From a virus, in IMG/VR virus record IMGVR_UViG_3300012954_002158, positions 1 through 44,465 of that record: a DNA stretch of 44,465 nt; one strand, given 5' to 3'. Below the pieces are notes generated by a model. The model did no database searches and was not told the DNA's origin. It saw only the letters and a program-made list of their open reading frames with translations. Every line of letters starts with the position of its first letter. The stretch's first letter is position 1. A program made the position numbers and the translations under genes. Of the stretch, positions 1 to 8,305 are shown one piece after another.

Positions 1-1
1 A

Positions 2-172
2 AATACCGTAGTCTTAGACTCTGCACAAGAGCCTCTAATGAGAGAACTAGACAAGTATGGGATCAATAGTGTACCCGTGCAATTCAGGCACTCTATGACG
101 CTGTCAGGCGGCATTCATTGTGCTACATTGGATTTAAGACGTAAAGGAACGTTAGAGAGTTATTGTGATTAA
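2..172 (+). CDS. Amidinotransferase (glycine amidinotransferase-like), C-terminal fragment
   Basis: The reading frame is open from the window edge and gives the last 56 residues of a protein. It contains SGGIHCATLD followed by RRKGTLESY. This closely resembles the C-terminus of glycine/inosamine-phosphate amidinotransferases, where the Cys after the Gly-Gly-x-His stretch is the catalytic nucleophile that carries the amidino group from arginine. The C-terminal RRxGTLxSYxD ending also fits that family. The N-terminal domain is outside the window. The stop overlaps the GTG start of the next gene (TGTGATTAA), so the two are translationally coupled. An amidinotransferase next to two oxygenase-like genes and an epimerase suggests a pathway modifying a sugar, amino acid or nucleotide; the substrate is not visible. 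Confidence 0.75.
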   Translation, partial: NTVVLDSAQEPLMRELDKYGINSVPVQFRHSMTLSGGIHCATLDLRRKGTLESYCD

Positions 173-659
173 GTACGGGCATATTGATAACTGTGGTATT
201 ACAAATGAACAAATGAGTTTATTAAACTTTGATGATTATTTTCAATGTTACCAACAGTACGATAAAATAGAGCAATATTATACTAAACATAACAGTAGTA
301 TATGGCAAATGTTTGAAACCTCTCCACAATGGGTACATGATTTAGCATTAAAGATACCACAAGATTTTGATCATCATGTAGTAAGTGTAATAAATGTGGA
401 ACCTGGACAGACTATTCCACACCATGTTGATAAGCATTTTAAACTAAAACAAGAACATGGTGAAGGAGAAAGTTATCGTTACCTTATATTTTTAGAAGAT
501 TGGAAACGTGGACATTATTATGAAGTACATGATCAACCTTTTGTAAAATGGAGAAGAGGTGATTGGGTTAAATTCGGAATAGATGACTGGCACTTAGCAG
601 GTAATATGGGAGATGAACCATTTTATTCAGCACAGATAACAGTTCTTAAAAATGTATAA
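165..659 (+). CDS. 2OG-Fe(II) oxygenase/aspartyl-hydroxylase-like protein A
   Basis: This 164-residue protein looks like a compact double-stranded beta-helix hydroxylase. A candidate Fe(II) triad is His87-x-Asp89 (in PHHVDKHF) and His143 (in DDWHLAGN). The strand pattern between them (YRYLIFLED, GHYYEV, GDWVKFG) fits the jelly-roll core. Such enzymes hydroxylate proteins, amino acids or nucleic acid using 2-oxoglutarate and O2; the substrate here is unknown. The start is GTG and overlaps the amidinotransferase stop. The 3' end overlaps the next gene by 8 nt. The next gene encodes a recognisable paralogue, so this is probably a tandem duplication. Confidence 0.65.
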   Translation: MIKYGHIDNCGITNEQMSLLNFDDYFQCYQQYDKIEQYYTKHNSSIWQMFETSPQWVHDLALKIPQDFDHHVVSVINVEPGQTIPHHVDKHFKLKQEHGEGESYRYLIFLEDWKRGHYYEVHDQPFVKWRRGDWVKFGIDDWHLAGNMGDEPFYSAQITVLKNV

Positions 660-1197
660 AGGAACTGTTGATATAAGTCATATAACAGAGGAAATGTTGT
701 ATAGACTAAAGTTTACAGAGCATACGCATACTGTTTATAGTGGCGGCTTTTGGAAAGACATGGGTGTAGCAGTACCAGATTATCCATATGAAGCACCTTG
801 GGTATGGCAAGTGTTTGAAGATGATTGCCCAAGTTGGGTACATAGTGTTTATGATAATTTTAGTGAGTGGCTACATCATGGCATAGTTACAGTAAATAAA
901 TTAATGCCTGGTAGATTTATTGCACCACACGTTGATACTTTATACAAAATGAGGCAAAAGGTTAAACGTGAAAAAATGAATACAAAGGGAATGGTTCCTG
1001 TTAGAGTAAACTTATTTTTACAAGATAGATTAATGGGACATTATATAGAAATAGAGAACGAAACTTGGCTAGATTATAAAAAAGGAGACTTTACTATAAT
1101 AAGACCAAATCTAGTTCATTCAGTAGCAAACTTTGGATATGAACCAAGGTTTACAATGCAACTTACAGGATTTGCAAAAGAAGAGGATATAAAATGA
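652..1197 (+). CDS. 2OG-Fe(II) oxygenase/aspartyl-hydroxylase-like protein B
   Basis: The 181-residue product is a paralogue of the preceding gene. It shares PGxxIxPHVD with His93-x-Asp95, a core strand NLFLQD followed by GHYIEIE, a KKGDF turn and the distal His156 in LVHSVAN. A residue position after the distal His carries Arg (EPRFTM), a possible 2-oxoglutarate anchor. Compared with protein A it has an insert rich in Lys/Arg near residues 100-113. It overlaps the upstream gene by 8 nt and the epimerase downstream by 4 nt (ATGA). The family call rests on the HxD...H pattern and length; enzymatic activity is inference. Confidence 0.65.
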   Translation: MYKGTVDISHITEEMLYRLKFTEHTHTVYSGGFWKDMGVAVPDYPYEAPWVWQVFEDDCPSWVHSVYDNFSEWLHHGIVTVNKLMPGRFIAPHVDTLYKMRQKVKREKMNTKGMVPVRVNLFLQDRLMGHYIEIENETWLDYKKGDFTIIRPNLVHSVANFGYEPRFTMQLTGFAKEEDIK

Positions 1198-2150
1198 AAA
1201 TATTCATAACAGGAGCAGACGGTTTTATAGGCCAGCACATGGTTCAAAGACTAAAAGATAAACATGAACTAGAATTTTTAAAAGAGGATTTAAGAGATCA
1301 TGAAAAGGTAGGTTTTCAAATCAGGCAGTTTGATCCTGAAATTATTGTCCATTTAGCGGCCAGAACAGAAGTAGAGCAAAGTTTTTACGAGCAAATAGCA
1401 TTTAGTGATATAAATTATACAGGTACAGTAAATTTAATTGAAGTCGCTAAAGACTTGCCAAATTTAAAAAACTTTGTATTTGCTAGTACAATGGAAGTTT
1501 ATGGTTGGCAACCAATTAGTGATCTAATAAAAGAAGGTCGAGAAGAAGGAATAATTGCATTTAATGAAACTACACCTCCAAATCCTAATGCCCCCTACGC
1601 CGTTGCAAAATATGGTTGCGAAAAGTATTTGGAATATGCTCACAGAAGTTATGGCTTACCTTTTACAGCAATACGACAAACAAATGCATACGGTAGAAAA
1701 GACAACGATTTTTTTGTAACAGAGCAAATTATAACACAAATGATTAAAAATCCAAAAGAGATAAATTTAGGATATGGTGAACCATACAGAAATTTTATCT
1801 ACATAGATGATTTATTAGATGCATGGGAAACAGTAATTAACAATCCTGAAAAATGTGCTGGTGAAATATTTTGTATAGGTCCTGACAATGCAATAAAAAT
1901 TAAAGATTATGTACAACTTATTGCAAGTAAACTAGGATGGAATGGCCACGTCAATTGGAATACAAAACCAAAACGTCCTGGGGAAATATATCTTTTAAAC
2001 AGTACAAATCACAAAATTACCTCTAGGTTAGGTTGGACACCAAAAGTTGGACTTAGCGAAGGACTAGATAAAACAATCGCTGTTTGGAAAAATATTTTAG
2101 AAAACAATTTACCGCACAATATAAGAAAAAACTTCAGCAGAGGCAAATAA
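1194..2150 (+). CDS. NAD(P)-dependent sugar-nucleotide epimerase/dehydratase (extended SDR)
   Basis: This 318-residue protein starts with the Rossmann dinucleotide-binding signature TGADGFIGQH (G7-x2-G10-x2-G13). It carries the catalytic Tyr135-x3-Lys139 of short-chain dehydrogenases (PYAVAKYG), preceded by FASTMEVYG. The later segments RQTNAYG and YRNFIYIDDLLDAW are typical of UDP-glucose 4-epimerase and GDP-mannose dehydratase relatives. It would act on a nucleotide-activated sugar. In phage genomes such genes usually serve glycan or nucleotide decoration, but the exact substrate cannot be read. Length is normal for the family. It closes the first operon; about 58 nt separate it from the next gene, and that gap holds a new promoter. 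Confidence 0.85.
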   Translation: MKIFITGADGFIGQHMVQRLKDKHELEFLKEDLRDHEKVGFQIRQFDPEIIVHLAARTEVEQSFYEQIAFSDINYTGTVNLIEVAKDLPNLKNFVFASTMEVYGWQPISDLIKEGREEGIIAFNETTPPNPNAPYAVAKYGCEKYLEYAHRSYGLPFTAIRQTNAYGRKDNDFFVTEQIITQMIKNPKEINLGYGEPYRNFIYIDDLLDAWETVINNPEKCAGEIFCIGPDNAIKIKDYVQLIASKLGWNGHVNWNTKPKRPGEIYLLNSTNHKITSRLGWTPKVGLSEGLDKTIAVWKNILENNLPHNIRKNFSRGK

Positions 2151-2155
2151 TTTCC

Positions 2156-2184
2156 TTGACAAATAAATAAAAATTTGTTAGACT
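2156..2184 (+). promoter_or_regulatory. Sigma70-type promoter with embedded late-like octamer
   Basis: TTGACA (2156-2161) and TAGACT (2179-2184) are separated by 17 nt. The spacer contains AATAAATA (2162-2169), which matches the phage late octamer. The 2209 gene follows with a GGAG Shine-Dalgarno. Whether the octamer is used is unknown. Confidence 0.6.
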
Positions 2185-2208
2185 CACATTTTTATTATTT
2201 GGAGAGTT

Positions 2209-2433
2209 ATGGAAACCTATCTATTTTTTTTGTCATTTATAATGGCGAACTCATATTTTATGTATAAAGCAGGTGAAAGAGCAGGAAAATTCACCGGAAT
2301 GATAAGTATTACTCAGTTCTTTAAGCAAAATAGTGTGCTTAAAGATAAAAAAGATATAACAGGGTTCGAAAATTGGCCATATGTAATACAAATGATGTAT
2401 TCTAATCCAGACCCTGACATATTTGAAGATTGA
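2209..2433 (+). CDS. Small membrane-anchored protein, unknown function
   Basis: The 74-residue product opens with a hydrophobic stretch (about residues 4-16), then a basic segment (KAGERAGKF), and ends in an acidic tail (DPDPDIFED-like). This suggests a single N-terminal membrane anchor with a cytoplasmic domain. The start is supported by GGAG seven bases upstream and a well-formed sigma70 promoter about 25 nt further up, so early expression is likely. I do not recognise the family. Confidence 0.6.
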   Translation: METYLFFLSFIMANSYFMYKAGERAGKFTGMISITQFFKQNSVLKDKKDITGFENWPYVIQMMYSNPDPDIFED

Positions 2434-2440
2434 GACACAG

Positions 2441-3595
2441 ATGCCGAGAAAAAAACAGAGAAGTATATACGTTACAAAAGAGCCTGAATGGAAAACTCTA
2501 GCACTTTTAACTGATCCTGCAGAACAGGATCAAGCATTTCGCAGTTGCGAATATTTTGTAAGAACAGAAATACCTAAAAAGCAAGTTGTAACTGCTTGTA
2601 AAAAATGGATAAAAGATGCATCAGGATGGGACAAGGAAGATATTAAACTTGTTTTAGCAAATCCTGAATGGTCATTCAGTGCGGCAGGATTATCATGTTA
2701 TGTATGGCAAAAATTAGGGTACATGCCTGAAAGTATAGAAAGCCATTACCATGAACGCAGAAAGTCAGAATGGATACAACGTGGTAAAAAGGCTATTAAA
2801 GAAAAATTAGTTAAAGCAGAACTAAAACCTAAAAAAGTTATTAGCATTCAGGAACGAATGAAACAACAAGTAAATGATTTATGTGCTGAATGGGAATATA
2901 AATTAGATTGCTTTACAGATGGAGGTTTAACATTAACAAGTTTTGAACCTTATAAAGACATGTTATCTTATACTCCAGAAGTAAAAGCCAACCATGCAAA
3001 AATTATAAAAGAAGATTTTCAGCCTTCCTATTTAGAAGCCTTGGAGGTTGTGGAATGGAAGGACGATCAAATAAAAGAAAGTTATGCACATTTTACAGCA
3101 AAGCAACGTAAAGAGTTTTTAGCATTTTTTGAAAAAATTAATACAGCATGTGATACAATTATAGAAACTAAAAAGACTACTAGAAAAGCTCGTAAGCCTA
3201 GAGCAAGAAGCAAAGAATCTATAATTAAAAAATTAAAATATCAAGTCAATGATAGTGAATTAGGAATAGCAAGTATCCATCCTACAGAGATAGTAAATGC
3301 AAATGAAGTTTGGGTTTATAATACAAAAACTAGAAAACTTGGCGTATATCATGCTAGTAGCAAAGACCCTCGTGGCATAGGTAGAGATGGACTCACAGTT
3401 AAAGGCACAACAATTCAGGAGTTCGATCCAGAGCTCAGTTTACAGAAAACTTTAAGAAAGCCTAAAGAGCAAATATCAAATTGGACAGGTAAAGCAAAAA
3501 CTAAATTCTCAAAAGCATTCGACGATCTAACTACTACAGGCATAAAGTTAAATGGCAGAATTAACGATAATACTATCATTCTTAAAGCATTTTAA
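2441..3595 (+). CDS. Conserved hypothetical protein of marine T4-like phages
   Basis: The 384-residue protein is Lys-rich and probably soluble. It has a basic linker (TRKARKPRARSK near residue 250) and a C-terminal region ending NGRINDNTIILKAF. I recall similar C-termini in hypothetical proteins of marine T4-like phages, but no function. I placed the start at the ATG at 2441 (MPRKKQRS), 7 nt after the upstream stop. A TTG at 2423 would extend it by six residues and overlap the previous gene. The basic N-terminus and linker suggest nucleic-acid contact, which is inference only. Confidence 0.7.
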   Translation: MPRKKQRSIYVTKEPEWKTLALLTDPAEQDQAFRSCEYFVRTEIPKKQVVTACKKWIKDASGWDKEDIKLVLANPEWSFSAAGLSCYVWQKLGYMPESIESHYHERRKSEWIQRGKKAIKEKLVKAELKPKKVISIQERMKQQVNDLCAEWEYKLDCFTDGGLTLTSFEPYKDMLSYTPEVKANHAKIIKEDFQPSYLEALEVVEWKDDQIKESYAHFTAKQRKEFLAFFEKINTACDTIIETKKTTRKARKPRARSKESIIKKLKYQVNDSELGIASIHPTEIVNANEVWVYNTKTRKLGVYHASSKDPRGIGRDGLTVKGTTIQEFDPELSLQKTLRKPKEQISNWTGKAKTKFSKAFDDLTTTGIKLNGRINDNTIILKAF

Positions 3596-3605
3596 AACAA
3601 ATTCT

Positions 3606-3613
3606 GATAAATA
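3606..3613 (+). promoter_or_regulatory. Late promoter octamer, leaderless arrangement
   Basis: GATAAATA resembles the T4 late element TATAAATA. It is followed by 5 nt (GTAGT) and then the ATG of the neck-type gene at 3619. With late initiation about 6 nt after the octamer, the transcript would begin at the start codon. Confidence 0.75.
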
Positions 3614-3618
3614 GTAGT

Positions 3619-4374
3619 ATGGAAAATATAGGATTTACTAGCAGAGAAGATCTAATAAGAGAACTTAAACTTCGTTTGGCTGACGGTATAGTAGACGTTG
3701 AACTAGATAGAGAACACTATGACGTTGCTATAGATAAAGCATTCGCAATATACAGACAGTTAAGTTCTAACTCTGTAGAAGAAAGTATAATCTTTATAGA
3801 AACAATTGATGGACAACAGGATTACTTACTGCCTGACGAAGTAATGGAAGTAAGGCGTATATACAGAAGAGGTATTGGTACCAATAGTGGTGGCGGTACT
3901 AACTTTGATCCATTTGATGTTGCATTTAACAATATGTATATGCTACAAGCAGGGCAAATAGGTGGACTTGCTGTATTTGATGCATTTGCACAATACAAAG
4001 AAACTATTGGTCGTGTGTTTGGTAGCGAATATAATTTTATATGGAATAGAAATACAAAGCAACTTAAAATTTTAAGAAATATCAGACATGAGGAAGATAT
4101 TGCAGTTGGTGTATATAATTATGTACCAGAAAGTATTTTATTAAAAGATGTAATGGCTTCTCCATGGCTGGCCGCATACGCATTAGCCCAATCTAAATTA
4201 ATGCTTGGAGAAGCAAGAAGCAAGTACACATCAGGACTTCCTGGTGCTGGTGGTACTGTAACACTAAATGGTGATGCTCTTAAGGCAGAAGGCATGGAGC
4301 AAGTCACTAGTCTTAAAGAAAGATTACACAATTTTGAGGAAGGAAACACACCACTAGGATTTGTAATAGGATAA
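3619..4374 (+). CDS. Virion structural protein of neck/connector type (gp13-like)
   Basis: The 251-residue protein starts with FTSREDLIRELKLRLADG and continues with an LPDEVMEVRRIYRRG segment. This matches the pattern of neck/head-tail connector proteins of marine T4-like phages, which join the filled head to the tail. The C-terminus (LNGDALKAEGMEQ, ending PLGFVIG) is also characteristic of the marine family as I remember it. A late octamer directly abuts its ATG and there is no Shine-Dalgarno, so it is probably translated from a leaderless late mRNA. Its stop overlaps the dNMP kinase start (TAATG). The structural role is well supported; the assignment to gp13 rather than another neck component is uncertain. 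Confidence 0.6.
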   Translation: MENIGFTSREDLIRELKLRLADGIVDVELDREHYDVAIDKAFAIYRQLSSNSVEESIIFIETIDGQQDYLLPDEVMEVRRIYRRGIGTNSGGGTNFDPFDVAFNNMYMLQAGQIGGLAVFDAFAQYKETIGRVFGSEYNFIWNRNTKQLKILRNIRHEEDIAVGVYNYVPESILLKDVMASPWLAAYALAQSKLMLGEARSKYTSGLPGAGGTVTLNGDALKAEGMEQVTSLKERLHNFEEGNTPLGFVIG

Positions 4375-5036
4375 TGATTATAGGCATAACTGGTTTTATA
4401 GGCAGTGGCAAAGATACTGTTGCCAATATGTTTGTAGAACGTGGTTGTGTCCATGATAGTTTTGCGGCTCCCCTAAAAGATGTTTGTTCCAGTATTTTTG
4501 GCTGGCCTAGAGAAATGCTTGAAGGCGATACTGTAGAAAGCAGAGACTTTCGTGAAATGCCTGATATGTTTTGGACTAAAAAACTAGGCGTACCAAACTT
4601 TACCCCCAGACTTGCATTACAATTATTAGGTACTGAAGTACTTAGAAATCATTTTGATCAGGATATATGGCTTAATAGTTTAGAATATCGTATGAGAAAA
4701 CAAAATGAAAATTCTCCTTGTACTGTAGTCAGTGATGCCAGATTCAGAAATGAACTTGATTTAATTAAAAACATGGGCGGAGTTGTTATTTGGGTACAAC
4801 GTGGTGAGCTACCTGAGTGGTATGAAACAGCAAGTCAGGCTCATTCAAACGTTGTCTGCCGTAAGATAATGACTACAAAGTACAAAGATGTACATGAAAG
4901 TGAATGGAATTGGGCAGGATACAATGTAGATTACGTTATAAACAATAACGGAACATTAGAAGACTTAGAAAAACAAGTAGAAAATATCAGAGATTGGAAT
5001 ACTGGACAATTTAGAGAACATCTTAAATTAGTATAA
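4374..5036 (+). CDS. gp1: Deoxynucleoside monophosphate kinase (T4 gene 1 type)
   Basis: This 220-residue protein has an N-terminal P-loop (GFIGSGKDT, residues 7-15) and FAAPLKDV. The latter is a hallmark of the phage dNMP kinase family, followed by RLALQLLGTEVLR and DARFRNE. The enzyme phosphorylates dNMPs, in T4 including hydroxymethyl-dCMP, to supply DNA synthesis. Length is close to the T4 enzyme. It is translationally coupled to the neck-type gene through TAATG, so it is expressed from a late transcript here. That is unusual for a nucleotide-metabolism gene, although T4 gene 1 also neighbours virion genes. Confidence 0.85.
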   Translation: MIIGITGFIGSGKDTVANMFVERGCVHDSFAAPLKDVCSSIFGWPREMLEGDTVESRDFREMPDMFWTKKLGVPNFTPRLALQLLGTEVLRNHFDQDIWLNSLEYRMRKQNENSPCTVVSDARFRNELDLIKNMGGVVIWVQRGELPEWYETASQAHSNVVCRKIMTTKYKDVHESEWNWAGYNVDYVINNNGTLEDLEKQVENIRDWNTGQFREHLKLV

Positions 5037-5087
5037 TACAGCCTAATACGGCTTAATATTCAAAAATACCCTAAAATACAAAAAATA

Positions 5088-5095
5088 GATAAATA
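5088..5095 (+). promoter_or_regulatory. Late promoter octamer for gp18
   Basis: GATAAATA is followed by CTATTACTATT, very close to the T4 late consensus. The gp18 start lies 43 nt downstream behind an AGGAG ribosome-binding site, so this promoter gives a leadered mRNA. Confidence 0.8.
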
Positions 5096-5138
5096 CTATT
5101 ACTATTATTAGTACTAATATAATTTTTAGGAGAACATT

Positions 5139-7886
5139 ATGGCAACATTGATTAGCCCTGGTGTAAGTATAAGTGTATCAGATGAATCGTTTTACGCGGC
5201 CGCTGGTGCTGGTTCAGTCCCACTAATTGTGATTGCAACAGCACAAGATAAAAAGGCTCCAGACGGATCTTCAACGGCATCATATACAACATCATCAACA
5301 GCCGGTAAATTATATCAAATCACTTCACAAAGAGAATTACTACAAAACTATGGTAATCCAGTCTTTAAAACAAGTGGTTCGAATCCTTTACATGGCGGAG
5401 AACAGAATGAATATGGTTTAATGGCGGCATACAGTTTCTTAGGCATCGCAAACAGAGCCTATGTACTGAGAGCAGACATTGACCTAGATGAACTTTCAGC
5501 AAGTTCATCAGCACCTACAAAAGCACCTGCAAACGGAGCCTACTGGTTAGACGCAAGTTTAACAAGTTGGGGTCTTAAAAGGTATGAGACTAACGCATGG
5601 GTGTTAAAAACAGTTAAAAAACCTGGTGCAAGTGATGTAGACAGCAACGGTGATCCAAAAGCGGCTTTTGGCGTAGACGGTGAATTTGCAGTTACATACT
5701 TCACAAATACAGGTGCAACAAAGTCAACAATAGACTTTTATGAAAAAATAAGTGGAGCATGGTATAGTATAGGATCAAGTAATTGGTCTAGTGCAGTACC
5801 CGGTTCCGCAGGTGACTTTCAATTTGCAAGTCATTTATCAATACCTACAACCAAATCAGGTGGTGGCGCATTAGCAACTGGAGATATCTTTATCCAGGAA
5901 ACAGCACCTAATAATGGTTCTAACATTATTGTAAAAGAGTATTCAACTACAACAAACTCATTTAGTATAGAGCCAATTGTTGCAGAAGAAAACTCAAACG
6001 TAGTTTATGCTAACACATATCCATCTCCAAAGGCTGGAGATTTGTGGGCAGATGGAGGTTCTGAAGCAACCTTTACACTAAAAAGACACAACGGAAGTGC
6101 TACACTTTCAGTTGCAAGTTCTAGTGCATTAGCAGATGGAATTAATTTTAGTACTCACGCAGGTAAAGTGTCTATTAATTTAAGCATAAATGGTGCGGCA
6201 GATATTCCAGTAACATTTACAGGTGCAAACGTAAGTGCAGTATCAGTAGATGAAATTGTTGCAAGTATTAATAGTGCAACAGGAATTAACTCAACAACAG
6301 CATCAGCAAGTAATGTTGAAGGTAAAGTAACAATTACTACATCAGATGGTAAAGACATAGGTATTTCAGCAGGAAATGTTGCAGGTTATACACCTTCAGA
6401 CATTAATATTACTGCAGGTACATATAGTAACTTTAAAGCATTAAGTTATGAAGCAAGTGATAACGCAATTACAGGTCCTGCTACAAACGGAACCTTATGG
6501 TATGATAATAATGTTGCTAATAACAATATTGACATTTTATATCAAAATGCAGGTACATGGGCATCATATTCTAATGACGTACAAGTAGGCGCTTCTGCAC
6601 CAACAGTACAAAGTGATAATACAGCATTAGTAGACGGAGACCTTTGGATTGACAGTAGCGATCTAGAAAACTTCCCTAAAATCTACAAAAGAGTATCTAG
6701 TGCATGGGTATTAGTTGATAATACAGACCAAGTAACATCAGATGGTATTCTTTTTGGTGACTTTAGAGCAAGTTCAAGTGGTTCTTTAATTAGTACTGCT
6801 AATGGACTTCCAAATGCCGCATTATACCCAAGTGGTATGTTAGCATGGAACAAAATGGCATCTGTAGGTAACGTTAAGCAATACGATAGCGGATCAGGAC
6901 TATGGAAAGATTACAGTGGCAACAAAGCAGACGGATCTCCATTCATGATGAGAAAGGCTCAACGTAAAGCAGTTGTTAAGGCTATGCAGGCAATACTAGT
7001 TGCTAACCAAGATATCCAGAACGAAACAAACAGATTTAATCTTGTTGCAGTTCCAGGATATGCAGAATGCTTAGACGAAATGCTTACATTAAGTGTAAAC
7101 AGAAAAGACACAGTCTTCTGTATTGCAGATGCACCATTAAGATTGGCTTCAGATGCAACAAGTACACAAAATTGGGCAACAAATGCCGGCAATGCAAGTG
7201 AGAACGGAGAAGACGGACTTATTAGTGCATCTTCACAGGCGGCTGTTTACTACCCACATGGTTTAAGTACAAACCTTGATGGCACAAGTATTATGGTTCC
7301 TGCTTCACACATGGCATTGAGAACTATTGCATTTAATGACTCAGTTGCTTTCCCTTGGTTTGCACCAGCAGGTTTCCAAAGAGGTGTTGTAAACAATGCA
7401 ACGTCAACAGGATTCCTTGATGCAACATCAGGAGAATTTAAAGCAGTAAGTTTAAGTGAAGGTCAAAGAGACAGTCTTTATCTTAATAAAATTAACCCAA
7501 TTGGCAACTTCCCAGGTAGAGGAATTGCTGTATTTGGTCAGAAAACACTTAACTCAGTATCTAGTGCATTAGATAGAGTAAATGTTTCAAGATTGGTAAT
7601 TTACATCAGAGAGCAACTTGATGATGCAGTAAAACCATTCTTGTTTGAACCAAATGATGAGGTTACAAGAGCAAATGCTAAAGTGGTTGTAGACAGATTA
7701 TTAGCTCAGTTAGTACAACAACGTGGATTATTTGATTTTGTTACAGTATGTGACACAACAAATAACACGGCGGCTAGAATCGATAGAAACGAACTATATA
7801 TTGACATCGCTGTACAACCAGTGAAATCAGTAGAGTTTATTTACATACCGATTAGAATCCAGAACACTTTGGGTTCAACAGCATAA
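5139..7886 (+). CDS. gp18: Tail sheath protein gp18, with large insertion
   Basis: The N-terminus (ATLISPGVSISVSDESF) and the C-terminal half (from about residue 600, including FPWFAPAGFQRG and NKINPIG) are those of T4-like contractile sheath proteins. The sheath polymerises around the tube and contracts at infection. At 915 residues it is much longer than T4 gp18 (659). The extra mass lies between about residues 125 and 595. It holds repeated motifs of the form G-x-L-W-x-D ... Y-x(5-8)-W (near 133-154, 300, 451-475, 500-524 and 566-592). A segment at 330-410 resembles the Ig-like hook-IN module of flagellar hook proteins. The start is set by AGGAG, a late octamer lies upstream and a strong terminator follows. 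Confidence 0.93.
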   Translation: MATLISPGVSISVSDESFYAAAGAGSVPLIVIATAQDKKAPDGSSTASYTTSSTAGKLYQITSQRELLQNYGNPVFKTSGSNPLHGGEQNEYGLMAAYSFLGIANRAYVLRADIDLDELSASSSAPTKAPANGAYWLDASLTSWGLKRYETNAWVLKTVKKPGASDVDSNGDPKAAFGVDGEFAVTYFTNTGATKSTIDFYEKISGAWYSIGSSNWSSAVPGSAGDFQFASHLSIPTTKSGGGALATGDIFIQETAPNNGSNIIVKEYSTTTNSFSIEPIVAEENSNVVYANTYPSPKAGDLWADGGSEATFTLKRHNGSATLSVASSSALADGINFSTHAGKVSINLSINGAADIPVTFTGANVSAVSVDEIVASINSATGINSTTASASNVEGKVTITTSDGKDIGISAGNVAGYTPSDINITAGTYSNFKALSYEASDNAITGPATNGTLWYDNNVANNNIDILYQNAGTWASYSNDVQVGASAPTVQSDNTALVDGDLWIDSSDLENFPKIYKRVSSAWVLVDNTDQVTSDGILFGDFRASSSGSLISTANGLPNAALYPSGMLAWNKMASVGNVKQYDSGSGLWKDYSGNKADGSPFMMRKAQRKAVVKAMQAILVANQDIQNETNRFNLVAVPGYAECLDEMLTLSVNRKDTVFCIADAPLRLASDATSTQNWATNAGNASENGEDGLISASSQAAVYYPHGLSTNLDGTSIMVPASHMALRTIAFNDSVAFPWFAPAGFQRGVVNNATSTGFLDATSGEFKAVSLSEGQRDSLYLNKINPIGNFPGRGIAVFGQKTLNSVSSALDRVNVSRLVIYIREQLDDAVKPFLFEPNDEVTRANAKVVVDRLLAQLVQQRGLFDFVTVCDTTNNTAARIDRNELYIDIAVQPVKSVEFIYIPIRIQNTLGSTA

Positions 7887-7905
7887 GTTTTTAAACTTAG
7901 ATGAA

Positions 7906-7931
7906 AAAGGGCGGTTTACCGCCCTTTTTTT
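7906..7931 (+). terminator. Intrinsic terminator after gp18
   Basis: AAAGGGCGG (7906-7914), loop TTTA, CCGCCCTTT (7919-7927), then a T run. The A-rich left flank means it could also terminate the convergent minus-strand gene. Confidence 0.9.
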
Positions 7932-7950
7932 GTTTTAAAAAACTCGTTAC

Positions 7951-8169
7951 TTATTTTTCAACAACAAATGAGTTTAGTTCTTTTGCAGTTGCTATTATAT
8001 CTTGTGCAGATATTTCAATAGCAGGAAGTTCTTTCATGTTATTTGGAAATACTTCATTGTGCATATATACTGAATCTTTCATTCTATCATAGTTATCCAT
8101 TAGAATACCTTGAGCTTGTGAAAGTAGCATGGCTCTGATTTCGAACCCAGATTTATTATGGTCTGACAT
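7951..8169 (-). CDS. Small conserved protein on the minus strand, unknown function
   Basis: The 72-residue protein starts MSDHNKSGFEIRAMLLSQAQ and is predicted mostly helical. The pattern SGxEIRxxLLxxAxGI is familiar from short hypothetical proteins of marine T4-like phages, but no function is known to me. It is real rather than a shadow: its ATG is preceded by AGGAGAAAAAA on the minus strand. A perfect T4-type late octamer TATAAATA reads toward it from 8225-8218, and it ends against the bidirectional terminator of gp18. The overlapping plus-strand frame (7901-8092) lacks such signals. It is therefore an inverted late gene inserted between sheath and tube genes. Confidence 0.8.
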   Translation of the reverse strand: MSDHNKSGFEIRAMLLSQAQGILMDNYDRMKDSVYMHNEVFPNNMKELPAIEISAQDIIATAKELNSFVVEK

Positions 8170-8217
8170 TTTTTTCTCCTGTGTGTATGTGTGTATGTAA
8201 CATTATTGTTACAAAAT

Positions 8218-8225
8218 TATTTATA
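8218..8225 (-). promoter_or_regulatory. Late promoter octamer, minus strand
   Basis: TATAAATA on the minus strand is an exact match to the T4 late consensus. It lies 48 nt upstream of the 72-residue minus-strand gene, which has a strong AGGAG site. Confidence 0.75.
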
Positions 8226-8242
8226 AAATGTTAATAATTTAC

Positions 8243-8270
8243 TTGACAGAAATAGGATATTTGCTATAAT
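8243..8270 (+). promoter_or_regulatory. Sigma70-type early promoter, extended -10
   Basis: TTGACA (8243-8248), a 16-nt spacer and TATAAT (8265-8270) preceded by TGC. It drives the YodL-like gene through a leader of roughly 30 nt. Confidence 0.85.
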
Positions 8271-8305
8271 AGTTGTATAAATTAAATAAAAAGGTAGGAG
8301 TTTTT

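Noticed and set aside
4119-4454. Antisense frame across the neck-type/dNMP kinase junction
   Set aside because: It mirrors two well-supported genes, with no promoter or ribosome site; a shadow of AT-rich codon bias. Many other antisense frames (for example 13684-14037, 39489-39878, 17574-17921) were dropped for the same reason.
5041-5060. Terminator after the dNMP kinase gene
   Set aside because: AGCC/GGCT forms only a 4-bp stem without a T run; too weak to call.
5233-5421. Alternative-frame ORF inside gp18
   Set aside because: Low-complexity Gln/His-rich translation with no start signals, fully inside the sheath gene.
7901-8092. Plus-strand frame opposite the 72-residue minus-strand gene
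   Set aside because: It starts inside the gp18 terminator, has no ribosome site, and the minus-strand frame has both AGGAG and a perfect late octamer.
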